A stretch of 5,750 bases of DNA, from contig CAJBAP010000044.1 of assembly GCA_903950295.1 (NCBI GenBank), positions 1-5,750 on the forward strand, read 5' to 3'. How positions within the stretch are numbered: the stretch's first letter is position 1; every line of letters starts with the position of its first letter. The position numbers and the translations under genes are program-made. Source of the DNA: an uncultured Rhodocyclaceae bacterium (lineage in GTDB: Bacteria > Pseudomonadota > Gammaproteobacteria > Burkholderiales > Rhodocyclaceae). Positions 5,510-5,750 of this stretch are shown here, piece after piece. The notes beneath the pieces were generated by a model. The model had not been told where the DNA came from. It saw only the letters and a list, made by a program, of their open reading frames with translations, and did no database searches.

Positions 5510-5750
5510 ATGCAGATCAAAGACAGCGTGTTCATCGTTACCGGTGGTGCTTCTGGCCTGGGCGCCGGTACGGCGCGGCTGCTTGCGGCGCAGGGTGGCC
5601 GGCTGGTGTTGGCGGACATGAACCGGGAGGCCGGTGCGGCCTTGGCGGCGGAACTTGGCTCCCAGGGCGGACATGTGCGCTTTGTCGCAACCAATGTGGC
5701 CGATGAGGCCAGTGCCCAGGCCTGCGTGGCGACGGCGCTTGAGGTTTTCG
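5510..5750 (+). CDS. Short-chain dehydrogenase/reductase, 3-hydroxyacyl-CoA dehydrogenase type II-like (partial)
   Basis: The first 80 codons of a classical SDR are present and the frame runs off the right edge. The start MQIKDSVFIVTGGASGLG carries the Rossmann dinucleotide motif T11-G-G-A-S-G-L-G18. D36 at the end of the second beta strand (VLADM) points to NAD rather than NADP. N62-V-A-D65 sits where the DxxD adenine-ring motif is expected. The opening resembles bacterial 3-hydroxyacyl-CoA dehydrogenase type II (HSD17B10-like) proteins, which act in fatty acid or branched amino acid degradation. The catalytic Ser-Tyr-Lys residues are beyond the window, so the substrate is unproven. GGAG at 5501-5504, 5 bases before ATG, supports the start. 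It is divergent from bioB and is not a known biotin gene; a link to biotin through acyl-CoA chemistry is only a guess. Confidence 0.88.
   Translation, partial: MQIKDSVFIVTGGASGLGAGTARLLAAQGGRLVLADMNREAGAALAAELGSQGGHVRFVATNVADEASAQACVATALEVF

Overview
The window is a GC-rich bacterial biotin-synthesis locus with a complete set of late-pathway genes plus those that make the pimeloyl precursor. High GC, the BioC/BioH route, very tight gene packing, TAGAAT-type -10 boxes and a neighbouring acyl-CoA-type short-chain dehydrogenase fit a betaproteobacterium, perhaps of the Rhodocyclales. That taxonomic placement is an inference from style, not from a marker gene.

Layout from left to right: bioC (minus strand, GTG start, C-terminus cut off by the window edge), bioH (minus), bioF (minus), bioA (minus), bioD (plus), bioB (minus), a 128-base intergenic region, and the start of a short-chain dehydrogenase/reductase gene (plus, cut off by the right edge). 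bioA-bioF-bioH-bioC form one tightly coupled minus-strand operon: 8-base overlap, 4-base gap, then a 4-base GTGA overlap. bioD is the only biotin gene on the plus strand. It sits between bioB and bioA, tail-to-tail with bioB (14-base overlap) and head-to-head with bioA (13 bases between the chosen start codons).

Together the genes cover biotin synthesis from a malonyl thioester. BioC methylates malonyl-ACP/CoA so that it can enter fatty acid elongation. BioH removes the methyl ester from pimeloyl-ACP methyl ester. BioF condenses pimeloyl-ACP with alanine to KAPA, BioA transaminates KAPA to DAPA, BioD closes the ureido ring to dethiobiotin, and BioB inserts sulfur. Key catalytic residues are visible in all six, so the pathway looks functional. 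No birA, bioY or other transporter gene is in the window, and no convincing BirA or BioR operator is seen.

The most unusual signal is a dispersed short repeat of about 26-27 bases. It occurs three times in the same orientation: inside bioH, inside bioF in a different reading frame, and in the bioB/SDR intergenic region between two candidate divergent promoters. A weaker fourth look-alike lies inside bioD. The repetition is at the DNA level and is not explained by protein homology. The second point of interest is the embedding of bioD antisense inside an otherwise minus-strand pathway, which leaves almost no room for separate promoters or terminators.
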